A stretch of 64,000 nucleotides of DNA from CADCWK01 sp965218235 (GCA_965218235.1 OZ244596.1:1612001-1676000); one strand, 5' to 3'; counted from the stretch's first letter, positions 51,017 through 60,025 are shown. A program made the numbers and translations. Notes: generated by a model not told the origin, from the letters alone.

Positions 51017-51652
51017 ATGACCGAGACGATCGATCTTGTCCGCAGTGACCGAGCATACTATTCGGCGTCGGGAACGCCCGAGTGCGTCACATTTCCGACC
51101 CTTCCGTACCTGGCCGTCTCCGGGTCCGGCGAACCCGGCGGTGAGACCCACCTTTCAGCGATCGAGGCACTGTACACCTTGGCCTCTGCGATCCGGGCGC
51201 GATCAAAGCCCGCTGGCATCACGTTCGCTGTCCCGAAACTCGAGGGGTTGTGGTGGGTCGAGGGCCCCGGCGACCCGCTGGCGACCCCGCGATCCGAGTG
51301 GATGTGGACCCTGCTCCTTCGGCTACCGGAGGCGATCTCGGTGGACGATGTTGCTAGGGGTCGCGAAGCCGCGGCACGCAAGAAGCCTGGCCTCAAGGCG
51401 ATTGAGCGGGTGACATCGATGTCGTTGACGGAGGGCGCGTGTGTCCAGGCCATGCACGTCGGATCGTATGCGACCGAACCGGAAACGCTCGACAGACTGC
51501 AACAGTTCATGGATGAGCGGGGCCTGGTCTGGGCGGGGAAGCATCACGAGATCTATCTCTTCGATCCGAAGCGGGGGACGCCGGAACGGGCCCGGACGAT
51601 CCTCCGGCATCCGGTTGCCCCCGCCGGCGCGCCCGGATCAGAGGCTGATTGA
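51017..51652 (+). CDS. GyrI-like small-molecule-binding protein
   Basis: A 211-residue protein of the GyrI-like superfamily: CVTFPTLPYLAVSGSGEPGG, HLSAIEALYTLASAIRAR, KLEGLWWVEGP, and HHEIYLFDPKR are typical of the cyanobacterial/Chloroflexota group that binds or hydrolyses cytotoxic compounds. No DNA-binding domain. ATG 51017 is preferred (GGAGAAG seven bases upstream) over the ATG at 51005. Confidence 0.85.
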   Translation: MTETIDLVRSDRAYYSASGTPECVTFPTLPYLAVSGSGEPGGETHLSAIEALYTLASAIRARSKPAGITFAVPKLEGLWWVEGPGDPLATPRSEWMWTLLLRLPEAISVDDVARGREAAARKKPGLKAIERVTSMSLTEGACVQAMHVGSYATEPETLDRLQQFMDERGLVWAGKHHEIYLFDPKRGTPERARTILRHPVAPAGAPGSEAD

Positions 51653-51723
51653 CGGTCGGTGCTGCCCCTCCCATACTCGATCGACGTCGTCATTCGAGAT
51701 CGTTCCGTATCTGAGAGGGTCCG

Positions 51724-52404
51724 ATGTCCCAGCAGGAGTGGGTGCTGCTCGTTTACCGCGTGCCGACCGAGCCGGCCAGCCGCCGCGTGACGATCTGGCG
51801 CGATTTCAAGCGGCTCGGCGCTCTGTATCTCCAGCAGTGCGTCTGCATCCTGCCCCGCCGCGACGACGTCTGCGCCGAGATCGACCGGATCATCGCCAAG
51901 CTGGTCGCGATGGATGGCGAGTACACCCGCTTCGACCTGTCGCCACTACCCGCCGCCGACGAAGCGAAGATCGTGGCGTCGTTCCGAACCCTGCGCGACA
52001 AGGAATACGCCGAGATCGTCGAGGAGTGCGCGACCAAGTTCGTCAAGGAGATCGAGTTCGAGCGGTTCCGGGCGAACTACACGTTCGAGGAAGCCGAGGA
52101 GATCGGTCAGGATCTGGAGAAGATCCGGCGCTGGTTCCGGCGGATCGAGGATCGGGACTGGTTCGGGGCCGGTGGGCGTCAGGCCGTCGAGACGTGGATC
52201 GAGCGGTGCCAGACCATGCTGGACGACTTCGAGCAGGATGTCTACCGGCTTGCCGGAGATGACTCGGCGTTGAATACGGAACCCCTCAGGGCCGGTGCCC
52301 CCATCGTGGGCGAACCTCCAGCGGCGCCGAGCGGATCGACCGTACGAATCACTCATCGCTCTTCGGACGGCGTTCCACCTAACCTGGAGACTGACAACGC
52401 TTAA
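51724..52404 (+). CDS. ChrB N-terminal-domain protein (PaaX-like regulator)
   Basis: A 226-residue protein opening WVLLVYRVPTEPASRRVTIW and continuing RDFKRLGALYLQQCVCILPR, the ChrB_N signature (a PaaX-like winged helix). Charged helices follow (EEAEEIGQDLEKIRRWFRR). ChrB proteins act in chromate response and usually sit beside ChrA; no chrA gene is here, and the C-terminal ChrB domain is missing. It may regulate the downstream ABC importer or COG4280 gene (inference). Confidence 0.82.
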   Translation: MSQQEWVLLVYRVPTEPASRRVTIWRDFKRLGALYLQQCVCILPRRDDVCAEIDRIIAKLVAMDGEYTRFDLSPLPAADEAKIVASFRTLRDKEYAEIVEECATKFVKEIEFERFRANYTFEEAEEIGQDLEKIRRWFRRIEDRDWFGAGGRQAVETWIERCQTMLDDFEQDVYRLAGDDSALNTEPLRAGAPIVGEPPAAPSGSTVRITHRSSDGVPPNLETDNA

Positions 52405-52460
52405 TGGTTCTCTGACAAAGACATAATCTCGGGTTGATCTTCTGACAGGACGATGATAGC

Positions 52461-52487
52461 TACAGTTGTCGATGTGATACAGCTGTA
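52461..52487. promoter_or_regulatory. TACAG(T/C)TGT direct repeats before the ABC importer
   Basis: TACAGTTGT (52461-52469) and the palindrome TACAGCTGTA (52478-52487), 17 bases apart start to start, in an AT-richer gap upstream of the binding-protein gene. The arrangement fits a regulator site or a promoter-bound repeat. Confidence 0.45.
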
Positions 52488-52546
52488 ACGATCGTGCGCC
52501 GACCGACCGCGAATGGTCGAAGCGCCGACCTGCCCAGAGGATACCC

Positions 52547-54115
52547 ATGAGCCCACACGATGCACAGCCCACTCATCCATGCTCGCTAAGCCGCCGTGTA
52601 TTGGTCGGGGGAGCTGCCGCTGGCGCGCTGGCTGGCCTGCTCACCAGCCAGCGCCAGGGACCGCCGGTGGTTGCCGCCCGGTCATCCGGGCAGCCGGCCG
52701 GCCGGCTCCGGCTCGCGATCGGCTTCGACTTCCCAGCCAGGATCGACGCGCTCGAGGATCATCACCTGACGCCCTACGGCATGCTGGAATGCCTGACGCG
52801 GCTGACGCCGGACAACACGCTCGAGCCATGGCTGGCTGAGAGCGTGACCAATACGGACCCCACGACCTGGCGGATCGTCCTGCGGGACGCCACTTTCTGG
52901 GACGGCTCGCCCGTCACAGCCGATGACGTGATCGCGGCCCTCAAGAAGAGCTACGACGCCTATCCTGACAATGCGGGGTTGATCAGCCTCGACACGACGA
53001 TGACGGCGGTCGATGCCAGGACGATCGATTTCGTTACACCGGAGCCGACCGGGTTCCTGCCGCACGCGCTCGTGTTGTCCAAGTTTCCCGTCTTCAAGGT
53101 GGCGCCGGACGGTACCGCCTCGATTCTGACGGGCCCCTACCAGCCGACCGGCCTGGTCGTCGATACCCGGCTGGACCTCGTCCCGTACGTGGATCACTGG
53201 TCCGGTATCCCCGCCATCGCCAACATCACCATTACGTTCGTGCCGGATCCCAACACCCGACTGCTGGCATTGCAGAGCGGCGATGTCGACATGCTCTACA
53301 ACTTCCCTCCGGAAGCGATTGCCACGTTCGGTCCGGACATCGAGGCGCCGATCATTCCGTCGGGCCGAGTCGGACTGATCAATCTCAACGTCGAACGGCT
53401 ACCGTTCAGCGACCTCGCGGCCCGCAAGGCGATGGCGCTTGGAATCGACCGCGATCAGCTCAATCTGGTTGGTCTCAACGGAGCGGGCACCCCGGCAGTC
53501 GCCATGTTCCCGCCCTCGACTGGCTATCAGACGGTGCTACTGCAGTCCACCGATCCGGCGCAGGCCGCGCAGGTGCTGGACGACGGCGGGTGGGCGATGG
53601 GTTCGGATGGCGTGCGGGTCAAAGACGGCGTCCGGCTCGCCTTTACGATCTATAGCTACCCCGGGCGGTCCGAGCTCACACCGTCCGCGGTCGCTATCCA
53701 GAGCCAGCTCAAGCCACTGGGCTTCGACATCACCGTGACCGAGGTCCAGAACGTCGACGATGTGACCAGGACGGGCGACTGGGATGCCGCCATGAAGTCA
53801 AACAACACCATCCCGACTGGCGATCCGTTGTACGAATACAACCGCTTGCTCCGGGCCGGCGGCGGTGACAACTCCGGGAACTACGCCAACCCGCAGCTCG
53901 AAATGCTGGTCGACCAGATGCGAACCGAGCTCGACCCGGCCAGGGAGCAGGACCTCTCGGTGCAGGTCCAGCAGATTGTGCGTGACGACGTGCCGATCGT
54001 CTTCCTGGTCGCGTCACCAATCACTACGGCTTATCCAACGGGCAAGGTCCTCGGCTATGTCCCGCACCCCGACGATTCCTACCTGATCACGACCGAGCTC
54101 TCCGTCGCGCCGTGA
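52547..54115 (+). CDS. ABC importer substrate-binding protein (family 5: peptide/nickel)
   Basis: A 522-residue exported binding protein. The N-terminus is a Tat-type signal without lipobox (LSRRVLVGGAAAGALAGLL, cleavage near VVAARSS). The SBP_bac_5 domain follows: TPYGMLECLTRLTPDNTLEP, WRIVLRDATFWDGSPVTADD, ILTGPYQPTG, and RKAMALGIDRDQL. Such proteins bind oligopeptides, nickel chelates or sugars; the ligand cannot be told. It begins a transport unit with the permeases at 54176 and 55108. Confidence 0.9.
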   Translation: MSPHDAQPTHPCSLSRRVLVGGAAAGALAGLLTSQRQGPPVVAARSSGQPAGRLRLAIGFDFPARIDALEDHHLTPYGMLECLTRLTPDNTLEPWLAESVTNTDPTTWRIVLRDATFWDGSPVTADDVIAALKKSYDAYPDNAGLISLDTTMTAVDARTIDFVTPEPTGFLPHALVLSKFPVFKVAPDGTASILTGPYQPTGLVVDTRLDLVPYVDHWSGIPAIANITITFVPDPNTRLLALQSGDVDMLYNFPPEAIATFGPDIEAPIIPSGRVGLINLNVERLPFSDLAARKAMALGIDRDQLNLVGLNGAGTPAVAMFPPSTGYQTVLLQSTDPAQAAQVLDDGGWAMGSDGVRVKDGVRLAFTIYSYPGRSELTPSAVAIQSQLKPLGFDITVTEVQNVDDVTRTGDWDAAMKSNNTIPTGDPLYEYNRLLRAGGGDNSGNYANPQLEMLVDQMRTELDPAREQDLSVQVQQIVRDDVPIVFLVASPITTAYPTGKVLGYVPHPDDSYLITTELSVAP

Positions 54116-54175
54116 CTTGTTCCGGGCGTGGACGCGGCCGGCGCTCCCGCCCGGCCAATGCGAAAGGGGGTGGGC

Positions 54176-55108
54176 ATGCCGCGATTCGTCGCTGGACGCA
54201 TTCTGGCCGTCATCCCGGTGCTCTTCGTCATCTCCATACTGGCGTTCGGGCTCGAGGCGATCACGCCGGGTGACCCGGCCTCGCTCCTCCTCCAGGCCAG
54301 TGGCGTCGAGACCATTACCCCCGAAGTCCTCGCGCTCAAGCGCCACGAACTGCATCTCGACGATCCGTTGGCGGTGCGCTATGGCGACTGGCTGCTCGGT
54401 GCCCTGCATGGAGACTTCGGGCGGTCGTTCCGCTCCTACACGCCCGTCACCGACCTCTATCTGAGCCGGGTCGGGGCAACGGCACTCCTGGCGCTGTGCG
54501 CGGCGGTCGTCGGCGGGTTGATCGCGATACCACTCGGGCTGATCGCCGCCTATCACCGCGGTGGCCCGCTCGACGTCGTGGCCCAGCTGGTCGCCGTGAT
54601 CGGCGCGGCCGTACCGGGCTTCTGGCTGGCGCTGGTGGGCATCTTCTTCTTCGCGGCGCGCCTGCACTGGCTGCCGGTCTTCGGTTCGCCGACACCGCGC
54701 GGGATCCTGCTGCCAGCCGCCGTTCTGGTGTTCACCCATATCGCGGTGGTCACCCGGTTGACCCGGGCGTCGGTCCTGGATGCCCTCGGCCAGGACTTCG
54801 TGCGCGTCGCCCGCGCCAAGGGCCTTTCACGGGCGGCGATCGCCCGACGCCACGTCCTGCCCAACACGCTGGTGCCAATCCTGACGGTCCTGGGCCTGGA
54901 GACGGCCAACCTGATGACCGGCTCGGCGGTCGTCGAGTACGTCTTCGCCTGGCCGGGTATCGGCAAGCTGGCGATCGACGCGGCGCTGGTTCGCGACACG
55001 CCGGTGATCGTCGGCTTCGCGATCGCGGCGGGCGTGATCTTCGTGACGCTCAATCTGCTGGTCGATCTCGTCGTCGCGGCGATCGATCCCCGTGTCCGGA
55101 GCGTCTGA
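54176..55108 (+). CDS. ABC importer permease 1 (DppB/NikB type)
   Basis: A 310-residue permease with six helices: MPRFVAGRILAVIPVLFVIS at the start, GDPASLLLQASGVE, LHGDFGRSFRSYTPV, and the EAA-type loop FVRVARAKGLSRAAIARRHV. ATG 54176 has AAAGGGGGT upstream. Its TGA overlaps the next permease's ATG by one base. Confidence 0.93.
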   Translation: MPRFVAGRILAVIPVLFVISILAFGLEAITPGDPASLLLQASGVETITPEVLALKRHELHLDDPLAVRYGDWLLGALHGDFGRSFRSYTPVTDLYLSRVGATALLALCAAVVGGLIAIPLGLIAAYHRGGPLDVVAQLVAVIGAAVPGFWLALVGIFFFAARLHWLPVFGSPTPRGILLPAAVLVFTHIAVVTRLTRASVLDALGQDFVRVARAKGLSRAAIARRHVLPNTLVPILTVLGLETANLMTGSAVVEYVFAWPGIGKLAIDAALVRDTPVIVGFAIAAGVIFVTLNLLVDLVVAAIDPRVRSV

Positions 55109-56007
55109 TGGTAGCGATCGCCGGACAGCATCCCGATCAGCCTCGCACGATCAGGCCGGCGCCGAGGCGGCTCGGTCTTCCCGGAAGGCACCTGAGTCCG
55201 ATCGGACGTGCCGCGCTGGTCGTGTTGTCCAGCATCGTCCTGGCCGCGATGCTCGGGCCGTTGCTGTGGGGTCCGGGGCCGCTGCAGCAGCACGTCGTCC
55301 TCCGTCTGCAAGGGCCGTCGTGGGCGTATCCGCTTGGGACCGATAGTTTCGGCCGTGACATCCTCGCCCGTCTCTTCATGGGAGCACGATGGTCGCTGAC
55401 CGGCGCGGCGATCGTCTGTCTGGGAACGAATCTGCTCGGGTTCGTGCTCGCCACGTTCGCCGCGCTTGGCAACCGCGTTCTCGACACGGTCATTGGCCGG
55501 TTGACCGAGGCGATGCTCGCGTTGCCGGGGATCGTTCCGGCCCTCGCGTTGACGGCGGTCCTGGGCCCGTCGTTTCCCAATCTCCTGTTCGCGCTGATCG
55601 TGACGAGTTGGCCGTCCAACACGCGCGTCTATCGCGCACTGATCCTGCGCGAGCGGTCGGCACAGTACGTCGAAGGGGCGCTCGCGCTTGGCGCCTCACG
55701 CCCACGGATCGTCATCCGACACATCTTCCCGAACATTCTCGGCCCGGTCGCCGTGCTGACGACCGCGAACTTCGGCGGCGTCATGCTCAGCCTGGCGTCA
55801 CTGTCGTTCCTCGGCCTGGGGATGCAGCCGCCGACTCCGGAATGGGGACGGATGGTCAACGAGGGACGACCATATTTCCAGCAGTTGCCGTGGCAGATGG
55901 TGATCCCGGGTCTCTGCATCGCGGTCACGGTCCTGTCGGTCAATCTGACCGGCGATGCCCTGCGTGATGCCGTCGCGCGGGAGGCATCGGCGCGCGGGGA
56001 CCGATGA
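55108..56007 (+). CDS. ABC importer permease 2 (DppC/NikC type)
   Basis: A 299-residue second permease: WAYPLGTDSFGRDILARLFM and GARWSLTGAAIV are DppC signatures, and YVEGALALGASRPRIVIRHI is its EAA loop. ATG 55108 overlaps the upstream stop (TGATG). The open frame runs further upstream but only through permease 1 DNA. No ATPase gene follows: the next gene is a COG4280-like protein. Confidence 0.93.
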   Translation: MVAIAGQHPDQPRTIRPAPRRLGLPGRHLSPIGRAALVVLSSIVLAAMLGPLLWGPGPLQQHVVLRLQGPSWAYPLGTDSFGRDILARLFMGARWSLTGAAIVCLGTNLLGFVLATFAALGNRVLDTVIGRLTEAMLALPGIVPALALTAVLGPSFPNLLFALIVTSWPSNTRVYRALILRERSAQYVEGALALGASRPRIVIRHIFPNILGPVAVLTTANFGGVMLSLASLSFLGLGMQPPTPEWGRMVNEGRPYFQQLPWQMVIPGLCIAVTVLSVNLTGDALRDAVAREASARGDR

Positions 56008-56163
56008 TAGGGGACCTGTCCTGGATGGCCCGAGACGTCCCCGGTTGCGGATGCGCGATACGCAGGTGACAATGCAACGGTTGTAACATGCGACTGAACA
56101 CGTGGCAGTCGTCACCGGTCTCGCGGCGCATTCACAAGACGGAAACGACGGGAGAAGGCGTTC

Positions 56164-56931
56164 ATGACGACCGCAGCGGTTTTTCTGGTATCGGCGGCGT
56201 TCCTCGCGTCGGCGGTCGAGATGGTCGAGGCGCTGACCATTGTCCTGGCTGTCGGCGTCACCCGCGGCTGGCGATCGGCCCTGACCGGCGTCGGCGCCGC
56301 GACGGTCGCGCTGGCCGTCGTGGTCGCGGCGCTTGGGCCCGCCCTGACAGTCATTCCGATCGACGGTCTCCGCATCGTCATCGGCGCGCTCTTGCTCGTC
56401 TTCGGCCTGCAATGGCTGCGCAAGGCCATCCTGCGAGCCAGCGGCTACAAGGCCCAACGCGACGAGGCGGCCCTCTACGAGCGGGAACTGGCCGACGCCA
56501 GACAAGCCGGCCGGGAGGTCCGGGCCGGCGTGGACTGGTATTCGTTCACCCTGACGTTCAAGGGCGTTTTCCTTGAAGGGCTGGAGGTCGCGTTCATCGT
56601 CCTCACCTTCGGCAGCTCGCAAGGGAGCATTCCACTGGCGGCGCTGGGCGCCGCGCTCGGGCTGATCGTGGTGATCGTGGTCGGGGTCGCGGTGCATGCG
56701 CCGCTGAGCCGGGTCCCGGAGAACGCGATGAAGTTCGCGGTCGGCCTGATGCTCACCACGTTCGGCATCTTCTGGACGGTCGAGGGTTCCGGGATCGCCT
56801 GGCCGGGCTCGGACCTCGCCATCCTCGGTATCCTCGCGTTCGTCGTCGCCGTCTCCTTCGGTCTGGTTGCCATGTTGCGCGGCCAGCGGGCGCGGGAGAG
56901 CGACGCGGCCACACCGGCCCACTCGACGTAA
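56164..56931 (+). CDS. COG4280-like membrane protein, possible metal transporter
   Basis: A 255-residue protein with about seven helices. Two E-x-x-E motifs, FLASAVEMVEALTIVLAVG and FLEGLEVAFIVLTFG, lie in helices of each half, recalling the acidic motifs of FTR1 and GDT1/TMEM165 transporters. FGLQWLRKAILRASGYKAQR is the conserved loop. I recognise it as COG4280-type; the transported ion is not known. ATG 56164 has GGGAGAAGG upstream. The next gene is a small membrane protein, likely a partner. Confidence 0.75.
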   Translation: MTTAAVFLVSAAFLASAVEMVEALTIVLAVGVTRGWRSALTGVGAATVALAVVVAALGPALTVIPIDGLRIVIGALLLVFGLQWLRKAILRASGYKAQRDEAALYERELADARQAGREVRAGVDWYSFTLTFKGVFLEGLEVAFIVLTFGSSQGSIPLAALGAALGLIVVIVVGVAVHAPLSRVPENAMKFAVGLMLTTFGIFWTVEGSGIAWPGSDLAILGILAFVVAVSFGLVAMLRGQRARESDAATPAHST

Positions 56932-56970
56932 TGATTCGACGTAACGATTCGACGAGGACAGGAGAGTCAG

Positions 56971-57165
56971 ATGGGCTATCTTGCGGCGTTCGCCCGGTTC
57001 TGGTACGACTTCATCGTCGGTGACGACTGGACGGTCGCCATCGGCGTCGTGATCGCCCTGATCGCGACGCTGGTCCTCGCGCGGCTGGATGTCGCCGCGT
57101 GGTGGCTCATGCCGCTCGCCGTCGTTGGGCTGCTGGCGTTCTCGCTCCGCCGCGCCGCGAAGTAG
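56971..57165 (+). CDS. Small membrane protein beside COG4280 gene
   Basis: A 64-residue protein: FARFWYDFIVGDDWTVAIGV, then LIATLVLARLDVAAWWLMPL and AVVGLLAFSLRR, i.e. two membrane helices. ATG 56971 has AGGACAGGAGAG upstream, so expression is credible despite the size. It lies 39 bases after the COG4280-like gene and is probably a subunit or helper. Confidence 0.8.
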   Translation: MGYLAAFARFWYDFIVGDDWTVAIGVVIALIATLVLARLDVAAWWLMPLAVVGLLAFSLRRAAK

Positions 57166-57249
57166 CACGACTGGCCCGACGGGGCGCTACGATGAGCCGC
57201 GGCGCGACGCTCGATCGCGATCAGCCCCTCCGGGCGAAAGGGACACCCA

Positions 57250-57558
57250 ATGACCGCGGACGACCAGACGGCGGGCACCACCCCGAGCGTCATCAACAAC
57301 GAGGCGGCGAGCCGCTACGAGATCCACGTCGACGGCCAGCTGGCCGGGTTCGCCGACTACACGACGCAACCAGGCGTGATCGCCATCCCGCACACCGAGG
57401 TCGACCCGGCCTACGAAGGCCGCGGGCTCGGGAGCCGGCTGGCCCGCGCCGCGCTCGACGACATCCGCGAGCAGGGAATGCACGTCGCGCCGCACTGCCC
57501 CTTCATCGCCACGTACATCAAGCGACACCCGGAGTACGCTGACCTCGTCGAAGGATAG
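57250..57558 (+). CDS. GNAT-type N-acetyltransferase (YjdJ/COG2388-like)
   Basis: A 102-residue short GNAT domain: SRYEIHVDGQLAGFADYTTQ, IPHTEVDPAYEGRGLGSRLA (acetyl-CoA loop RGLGS), and HVAPHCPFIATYIKRHPEYA. This compact group lacks the N-terminal strands of full GNATs; the substrate is unknown. ATG with a CGGGCGAAAGGG leader. Confidence 0.9.
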   Translation: MTADDQTAGTTPSVINNEAASRYEIHVDGQLAGFADYTTQPGVIAIPHTEVDPAYEGRGLGSRLARAALDDIREQGMHVAPHCPFIATYIKRHPEYADLVEG

Positions 57559-57619
57559 CGCCACCGCGGTCAGTGAGCGCAGTCCCGCCTGATCGACGCC
57601 GCCGGAGCCGGTCGATCGG

Positions 57620-58516
57620 TCAGGCGATCAACGATGGCAGGCCCAGCCGCCGGAGCCGCTCGGGGTCGGCGAGGATGTCGATCGCGGCGATCCTGCCCTT
57701 TCGGACCGTGAAGCTCATCACCGCGAACGGTTGGCCGCCGACGAACGTGACGATCCCCGCCGTCCCGTTGACCATGGCCGGCACGACGGTCCGCTCGATC
57801 GCCGAGAACGTCAGCGCCTGGCTCGCGACGGCCTCCGCGCCCCGCACCGGCCGTGAGGGACCAGCCGGCAGCGGGCCGCTATCGACGCGAAGGACGATGT
57901 CTGGATCGAGCACGGTGACGAGCGCCCCGAAGTCGCCGTCGCGTGTCGCCACGAGAAAGGCATCGACGACCTCGCGCTGCCGGGCGAGCCCCGTGTCCGG
58001 CACCGCCGCCTCGCCCTGAACGCGGCGCCGGGCGCGGCTCGCGAGCTGGCGGGCCGCCGTCGGGGTCCGTCCGACGATTGGGGCGATCTCGTCGAACGGC
58101 ACGGCGAAGACATCGTGCAGGACGAAGGCGAGCCGCTCGGCCGGTGCCAGCGTGTCGAGGACGACGAGCAACGCCAGTCCGACCGACTCGGCCAGGATCG
58201 CCTCATGCTCGGGGTTGGTGCCGTCATCCCGGCTGACGATCGGGTCGGGCAACTGAAACTCCAGTGACTCCTCGTTTCGCGCCTTGCGGGTGCGCAGCAT
58301 GTCCAGGCAGATCCGCGAGATGACCGTGGTCATCCAGCCACCGAGGTTGTCGACGGTGGTCGTATCCGACCGGCTGAGCCGCAGCCACGCCTCCTGGACC
58401 GCGTCGTCGGCGTCACTCAGCGACCCGAGCATCCGGTAGGCGACCGAGCGGAGGTGCGACCGGTTGGCATCGAACCGTTCGGCCAGCAGGTCCTGTTCAT
58501 CCATCCGCGCTCCCAT
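57620..58516 (-). CDS. ECF sigma factor, ECF41-like (sigma-J type), copy 1
   Basis: A 298-residue sigma factor. Region 2: SHLRSVAYRMLGSLSDADDA followed by VQEAWLRLS. Region 4: LAFVLHDVFAVPFDEIAPIV and AARQLASRARRRVQGE. The C-terminal 110 residues are the SnoaL/NTF2-like extension that defines ECF41. The linker reads QLPDPI where ECF41 has WLPEP, and DSGP stands where DGGG is usual, both degenerate. It starts at ATG 58516 (or 58504), divergent from an AhpD-like gene. No anti-sigma gene, as expected for ECF41, which is controlled by its own C-terminus. Confidence 0.92.
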   Translation of the reverse strand: MGARMDEQDLLAERFDANRSHLRSVAYRMLGSLSDADDAVQEAWLRLSRSDTTTVDNLGGWMTTVISRICLDMLRTRKARNEESLEFQLPDPIVSRDDGTNPEHEAILAESVGLALLVVLDTLAPAERLAFVLHDVFAVPFDEIAPIVGRTPTAARQLASRARRRVQGEAAVPDTGLARQREVVDAFLVATRDGDFGALVTVLDPDIVLRVDSGPLPAGPSRPVRGAEAVASQALTFSAIERTVVPAMVNGTAGIVTFVGGQPFAVMSFTVRKGRIAAIDILADPERLRRLGLPSLIA

Positions 58517-58517
58517 C

Positions 58518-58544
58518 GGTCACATCTCCCTGGTTCGTCTCGTC
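58518..58544 (+). promoter_or_regulatory. ECF41-type promoter upstream of the AhpD-like gene
   Basis: GGTCACA (58518-58524), 16 bases, CGTC (58541-58544). The published ECF41 consensus is TGTCACA-N16-CGTC, so this matches 10 of 11 defined bases with exact spacing, 55 bases before the AhpD-like start. It abuts the start of sigma gene 1. Confidence 0.75.
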
Positions 58545-58598
58545 ATGACCCTGACGGAGGCGATCCGTCCGATGTGACCAGATACGAGGAGTGCCGTC

Positions 58599-59054
58599 AT
58601 GCAGTCACGAATGAGCCAGCCGGCGACGATCGTCCCCGGGGCGATGAACGCGCTGATCACCTTCTCACGATCCGCGTCCGGTCATGTTCCGGACGGGGTC
58701 ATCAACATGGTCAATCTGCGGGCTAGCCAGATCAATGGCTGCGGCGTCTGTGTGCTGCTGCACACCCAGGATATGCGGGCGGCCGGGGAGCCCGTGGAGC
58801 GCATCGACACGGTAGCGGCCTGGCGCGAGTCGCCGTTCTTCACCGACGCCGAGCGGGCCGCGCTCGCGCTCGCCGAGGCCATGACCCGGCTGAGCGACCG
58901 GCCGGACCCGGTCCCCGATGCCATCTGGTCGGAGGCGACCCGTCACTACGACGAGGCCACCCTCGCGGCCCTGACGATCTCGATCGCCGCGATCAACGTC
59001 TGGAACCGGCTCAACGTCGCGACCCGGCAGATCGCCGGTGAGTGGAAGGCCTGA
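58599..59054 (+). CDS. Carboxymuconolactone decarboxylase/AhpD-like protein
   Basis: A 151-residue alkylhydroperoxidase-like protein: INMVNLRASQINGCGVCVLL and HTQDMRAAGEP give the CxxC and nearby His used for peroxide or thiol chemistry. FFTDAERAALALAEAMTRLS and ISIAAINVWNRLNVATR complete the fold. CMD-family genes are the standard partners of ECF41 sigma factors. ATG 58599 has GAGGAG upstream. Confidence 0.93.
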   Translation: MQSRMSQPATIVPGAMNALITFSRSASGHVPDGVINMVNLRASQINGCGVCVLLHTQDMRAAGEPVERIDTVAAWRESPFFTDAERAALALAEAMTRLSDRPDPVPDAIWSEATRHYDEATLAALTISIAAINVWNRLNVATRQIAGEWKA

Positions 59055-59136
59055 CCGTCGGGCGATGCACGAGGCGCATCCCGGACGCGGGTGGGCCTCG
59101 TGCCCGGACGCGACGCATGGGAATGGCTGGTGTCGA

Positions 59137-60024
59137 TCACTCCCGTCCGAGGAGCGTCACGGCCATCTGCGCGTGGCGCGCCTGATCGGCGAGGAGGTCG
59201 ATGCCAGCGATCGAACCGTCGTCGGCGAACGCGAACGCGAAGACGACGCGGGGCTTTCCCCCCGGCGCCCAGGCGGCGCCGACCACGCCGTCGATGAGCG
59301 CCAGCTCGGCGGCCGCGGCCCGGCCCGAGAAGAATCGGGCGACTGCCGCGGAGCCACGTTCTTCCACATGGGTTCCCATCCGGGCCGCGGCGTCATCGGC
59401 GCGAAGCATGGCGTCCGGGTCGAGCAACGCGACGAGGGTGTCGAAGTCGCCATTCCGGGATGCCGCGAGGAACGCGCTCACGACCTCGCGCTGGCGGGAG
59501 GCGTCGGCGTCGAGCGGCGTCGTCGCTCCCCGCACCCGGCGGCGGGCGCGGCTGGCCAGTTGCCGGGTCGTGGCGGGGGGACGGTCGATGATCGGCGCGA
59601 TCTCGTCGAACGGCACGGCGAAGATGTCGTGCAGGACGAAGGCGAGCCGCTCGGCCGGACCAAGCGTGTCGAGGACCAGGAGCAGCGCGGGACCAACCGA
59701 GTCGGCCAGCAGCGCCTCGTACTCCGGGTCGGCTCCGTCCGCCCGACTGGCGATGGGCTCGGGCCGCTCCGGGTCGAGCGGTTCCTCCCGGCGGGACGTG
59801 CGTGTCCGCAGAGTGTCGAGGCAGATCCGGGAGACCACCGTCGTCAGCCAGCCGCCGAGGTTTTCGACGTCACCGACGTCGGAGCGGCTCAGCCGGAGCC
59901 ACGTCTCCTGGACGGCGTCATCGGCCTCGCTGACGGAGCCGAGCATCCGGTAGGCGACCGCCTGGAGGTGGCCTCGCTGGTCCTCGAACCGTCCCGCCAG
60001 CGCGACCTGGTCAGCCATCGACAT
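59137..60024 (-). CDS. ECF sigma factor, ECF41-like, copy 2
   Basis: A 295-residue paralogue of the sigma factor at 57620-58516 with near-identical regions: HLQAVAYRMLGSVSEADDAV and LAFVLHDIFAVPFDEIAPII. The C-terminal NTF2-like domain diverges more (VFAFAFADDGSIAGIDLLAD), suggesting a different signal. Start 60024 (or 60018), divergent from the glyoxalase-like gene. The pair looks like an old tandem duplication of a sigma/target module. Confidence 0.92.
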   Translation of the reverse strand: MSMADQVALAGRFEDQRGHLQAVAYRMLGSVSEADDAVQETWLRLSRSDVGDVENLGGWLTTVVSRICLDTLRTRTSRREEPLDPERPEPIASRADGADPEYEALLADSVGPALLLVLDTLGPAERLAFVLHDIFAVPFDEIAPIIDRPPATTRQLASRARRRVRGATTPLDADASRQREVVSAFLAASRNGDFDTLVALLDPDAMLRADDAAARMGTHVEERGSAAVARFFSGRAAAAELALIDGVVGAAWAPGGKPRVVFAFAFADDGSIAGIDLLADQARHAQMAVTLLGRE

Positions 60025-60025
60025 C

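Noticed and set aside
54496..55107. Upstream extension of the second permease gene
   Set aside because: It runs through permease 1 in another frame; the TGATG overlap at 55106-55110 marks the real start.
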